Shown piece after piece: positions 6,642 through 7,884 of a DNA stretch of 7,884 nucleotides (position 1 is the stretch's first letter; each line of letters begins with the position of its first letter). The position numbers and the translations under genes were made by a program. The notes under the pieces are model-generated. The model saw only the letters and a program-made list of their open reading frames with translations. It was not told where the DNA came from and did not search any database. This stretch comes from Gammaproteobacteria bacterium (lineage in GTDB: Bacteria > Pseudomonadota > Gammaproteobacteria > Xanthomonadales > Marinicellaceae), in contig JAUHZH010000088.1 of NCBI GenBank assembly GCA_030426065.1, forward strand, positions 1-7,884, given 5' to 3'.

Positions 6642-7183
6642 CGACATTGCTATTACCTTTTTGGGCGCAATGTCAAGAAGAAGACCCTTTGTTGATGCAC
6701 AACGAAGTGGATTACCGCTGGTATTGGAACAGCAACATCGGCATTGTGGTTCCTGATGATGACATCCGTTTGAATGAGGCCCAAGTGATCGACCTCCGGG
6801 TAGGAAAACACTTCACAGAAAACTGGGCCCTTGAGTTTGAAGTCATGCGTGACGAGTATGATTTTGACATCGATTATGACCTCAAGCACTACGCCACCGG
6901 TTTCAACATCATGTACACCAACCACGATCCCTTATGGAAACCCTATTTCCTGGTCGGATTGGGCGCCATTTATTCAGATGCCAGATACCCTGAATCCATC
7001 CAACAAACCGACATGATTGTTAATTTGGCAGTGGGTGGTTCCTGGTATTTTGCTGGCAATGGTGTGCGCATTCGTGCCGAAGCACGATCACGCCTTGACA
7101 CCAATGACTCTGACCTCCCGGGTCAAGATGGGTTTGGTGATGGCCAGTTCACCATAGGCATCATTGTCCCCATTGGCGACTGA
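6611..7183 (+). CDS. Outer-membrane beta-barrel protein (OmpA-N/OMP_b-brl-like)
   Basis: The 190-residue product has a signal peptide (Lys 3, core IVCLTTLLLPFW, cleavage near AQC/QEE). Its mature part is built of amphipathic beta strands with acidic turns: DYRWYWNSNIGIVVP, a strand around WALEFEVMRDEYDFDIDYD, the typical small-barrel segment WKPYFLVGLGAIYSD, VNLAVGGSWYF, VRIRAEARSRLD, and a last strand GQFTIGIIVPIG. This resembles the eight-stranded outer-membrane barrels of the OMP_b-brl group, with no OmpA peptidoglycan domain behind it. The acidic stretch DTNDSDLPGQDGFGDG before the final strand may be a metal-binding loop. The start ATG 6611 lies inside the previous gene; a TTG at 6638 would lose the positive N-region. 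As last gene of the cluster it might be an outer-membrane partner of the lipid pathway, but nothing in the sequence proves that. Confidence 0.75.
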   Translation: MGKAQNIVCLTTLLLPFWAQCQEEDPLLMHNEVDYRWYWNSNIGIVVPDDDIRLNEAQVIDLRVGKHFTENWALEFEVMRDEYDFDIDYDLKHYATGFNIMYTNHDPLWKPYFLVGLGAIYSDARYPESIQQTDMIVNLAVGGSWYFAGNGVRIRAEARSRLDTNDSDLPGQDGFGDGQFTIGIIVPIGD

Positions 7184-7220
7184 GACTTTCAGGTGTGGTC
7201 ACCATAATTTGGCTGGATCT

Positions 7221-7272
7221 TGTAACTGTATTGACTCAGACTCATCAATACACAATGTTACATTTCTTTTTT
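7221..7272 (+). terminator. Probable intrinsic terminator of the plus-strand operon (bulged hairpin and T-run)
   Basis: TGTAAC (7221-7226) and TGTATTGA (7227-7234) pair with TCAATACA (7245-7252) and GTTACA (7257-7262). This gives 14 bp with a 10-nt loop and a 4-nt bulge (CAAT) on the 3' side. TTTCTTTTTT follows at once (7263-7272). It lies about 40 nt past the last stop of the operon. The stem is AT-rich and bulged, so efficiency is uncertain. Confidence 0.55.
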
Positions 7273-7341
7273 GTTTAACCCTAAAGTCTTTCTGCCTTAA
7301 GCGGGTTGCATTAAGAGAAGGCTGGTTCTAACAGTCGTCAC

Positions 7342-7360
7342 GCTGGCCACCTTTGCCAGC
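7342..7360. repeat. Small inverted repeat (GCTGGC / GCCAGC)
   Basis: A 6-bp perfect stem with a 7-nt loop lies just ahead of the REP-like palindromes. No T-run follows on either strand, so it is not an obvious terminator. It may be part of the repeat cluster. Confidence 0.4.
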
Positions 7361-7370
7361 TTCCCTAATA

Positions 7371-7510
7371 CCTGTTGGCGTGGCTACTCCGTCGGCCCAG
7401 GCGACCCTCTCATGCAAGCAATTCACCTCGCCTGCTCGCGCCACAGCCCTACTTCCTGTAGGCGTGGCTTCCGCGTCCTGCTCACGCCACAGCCCTACTT
7501 CCCTGTAGGG
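7371..7510. repeat. Two tandem REP-like palindromic elements
   Basis: A GC-rich intergenic cluster. The clearest unit pairs CTGTAGGCGTG (7456-7466) with CACGCCACAG (7483-7492), ten pairs with one bulged base. A diverged earlier unit pairs CTGTTGGCGTG (7372-7382) with CGCGCCACAG (7437-7446). A near-identical block of 32 or 33 nt, starting CCTGCTC and ending CCTGTAGG, occurs at 7431-7462 and 7477-7509 with a 46-nt offset, one substitution and one inserted C. CCCTAC/GTAGGG at 7493-7510 forms a further small hairpin. The pattern fits REP-type extragenic repeats, which are usually present in many copies between convergent genes; copy number cannot be seen here. The frame open across it on the minus strand is not a real gene. 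Confidence 0.7.
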
Positions 7511-7511
7511 C

Positions 7512-7541
7512 AAAAAAAAACACGGCCCGAAGGCCGTGTTT
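7512..7541 (-). terminator. Strong intrinsic terminator of the right-hand minus-strand gene
   Basis: Read on the minus strand, AAACACGGCC, loop TTCG and GGCCGTGTTT form a perfect 10-bp stem closed by a stable tetraloop, continued by an uninterrupted T-run down to 7512. It lies 23 nt after the stop at 7565, which is the ideal position for the secreted-protein gene. The arrangement would also form a hairpin on the plus strand but lacks a T-run there. Confidence 0.93.
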
Positions 7542-7564
7542 ATCAAACCGAATAATCAGTTTAT

Positions 7565-7884
7565 TTATGGACCATCAAACCCATCTTCAAAGATCAAGTC
7601 TGAGTCAGTCACTGTCAGAGTCACTGGCACAACCGTTTGTGGCTCATCTGGGTCATCACTGTCAATACAAACACCTGCTGTATAAACGCCAGCAGACAAT
7701 CCAGTGGCATCAATGGAAACGGTCAAATCTTCATTCGCACCAATTGACAATGTGCCAGAACCTGGGGCGACATTTAACCATGAGGCACCACAAACGCCTT
7801 CATTGAAGACACCGTAATTCAACTGCTCGAACACAGCAGTGCCTGTTAATGCCGCTATGTTTGTCCAGTCAGGAACCCCACCGA
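7565..7884 (-). CDS. C-terminal end of a secreted protein with Ig-like repeat and LIFEDGF tail (runs off the right edge)
   Basis: The frame is open from 7884 down to the TAA at 7567-7565, giving about 106 visible C-terminal residues; the N-terminus is outside the window. An internal GTG at 7834 is not a true start, since the frame continues upstream in coding-like sequence (GGVPDWTNIAALTGTAVFEQ). The domain reads ASWLNVAPGSGTLSIGANEDLTV, then IDATGLSAGVYTAGVCIDSDDPDEP, then VVPVTLTVTD. This matches the short Ig-like/BACON-like repeat ('sWL.v.P.sGt', 'gL.aG.Yta.i.i.SnDP', 'vPVtLtV') common near the C-terminus of secreted subtilases and other extracellular proteins. Two cysteines could form a disulfide. 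The extreme C-terminus is DLIFEDGFDGP, an acidic-aromatic tail probably acting as a sorting or processing tag. The catalytic part, if any, is not visible. A perfect terminator follows. Confidence 0.85.
   Translation of the reverse strand, partial: GGVPDWTNIAALTGTAVFEQLNYGVFNEGVCGASWLNVAPGSGTLSIGANEDLTVSIDATGLSAGVYTAGVCIDSDDPDEPQTVVPVTLTVTDSDLIFEDGFDGP

Noticed and set aside
7431..7510. Possible CRISPR repeats
   Set aside because: Only two copies 46 nt apart with just 14 nt between them, palindromic at the ends and partly shared with a third diverged copy; this fits REP-type elements and not a CRISPR array.
7328..7546. 72-residue minus-strand frame across the convergent intergenic region
   Set aside because: It is a translation of the REP-like palindromes and the terminator hairpin; it has no ribosome binding site and no protein-like composition.

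Overview
The window looks like a chromosomal segment of a Gram-negative gammaproteobacterium of moderate GC content. The evidence is signal peptides, an outer-membrane-directed lipoprotein, an outer-membrane barrel, an Mla/MCE lipid transporter and a psi-like clamp-loader subunit. One predicted secreted protein ends in an acidic 'LIFEDGF' tail of a kind I associate with secreted proteins of Marinicella/Wenzhouxiangella-like lineages. That genus-level placement is inference only.

Layout. (1) Positions 1-2032, minus strand: two translationally coupled secreted proteins. A complete 516-residue protein (GTG start at 2032) is followed, with a 4-nt ATGA overlap, by a second signal-peptide protein that runs off the left edge. 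Neither has a function I can name. (2) 2033-2263: divergent intergenic region with an 11-bp tandem repeat and a weak promoter candidate. (3) 2264-7183, plus strand: eight tightly packed genes. In order they encode a periplasmic cyclophilin-type peptidyl-prolyl isomerase, a STAS protein (MlaB-like), an MlaE-type permease, an MlaF-type ATPase, a long MCE protein (MlaD-like with a helical tail), a PqiC/ABC_trans_aux-type lipoprotein, a small protein resembling the DNA polymerase III psi subunit (HolD), and a small outer-membrane beta-barrel protein. Almost every junction overlaps. (4) 7184-7564: non-coding, with a bulged hairpin plus T-run that may end the plus operon, a small hairpin, two tandem REP-like palindromes, and a very clear intrinsic terminator for the right-hand minus-strand gene. 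(5) 7565-7884, minus strand: the C-terminal end of a secreted protein with an Ig-like repeat and the LIFEDGF tail.

How it works together. The core is an inner-membrane ABC transporter for lipids: ATPase, permease, STAS accessory and membrane-anchored MCE ring. An auxiliary lipoprotein, probably at the outer membrane, accompanies it. There is no MlaC-like soluble carrier in the cluster, while the MCE protein has an extended helical tail and a lipoprotein partner. This suits a tunnel or bridge design (as in Pqi/Let-type systems) better than the ferry design of E. coli Mla. The flanking isomerase and barrel are envelope proteins that could assist assembly or serve as the outer-membrane end, but that is a guess from co-location. 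I found no mobile element, CRISPR array, tRNA or rRNA, and no clearly new multi-gene system.
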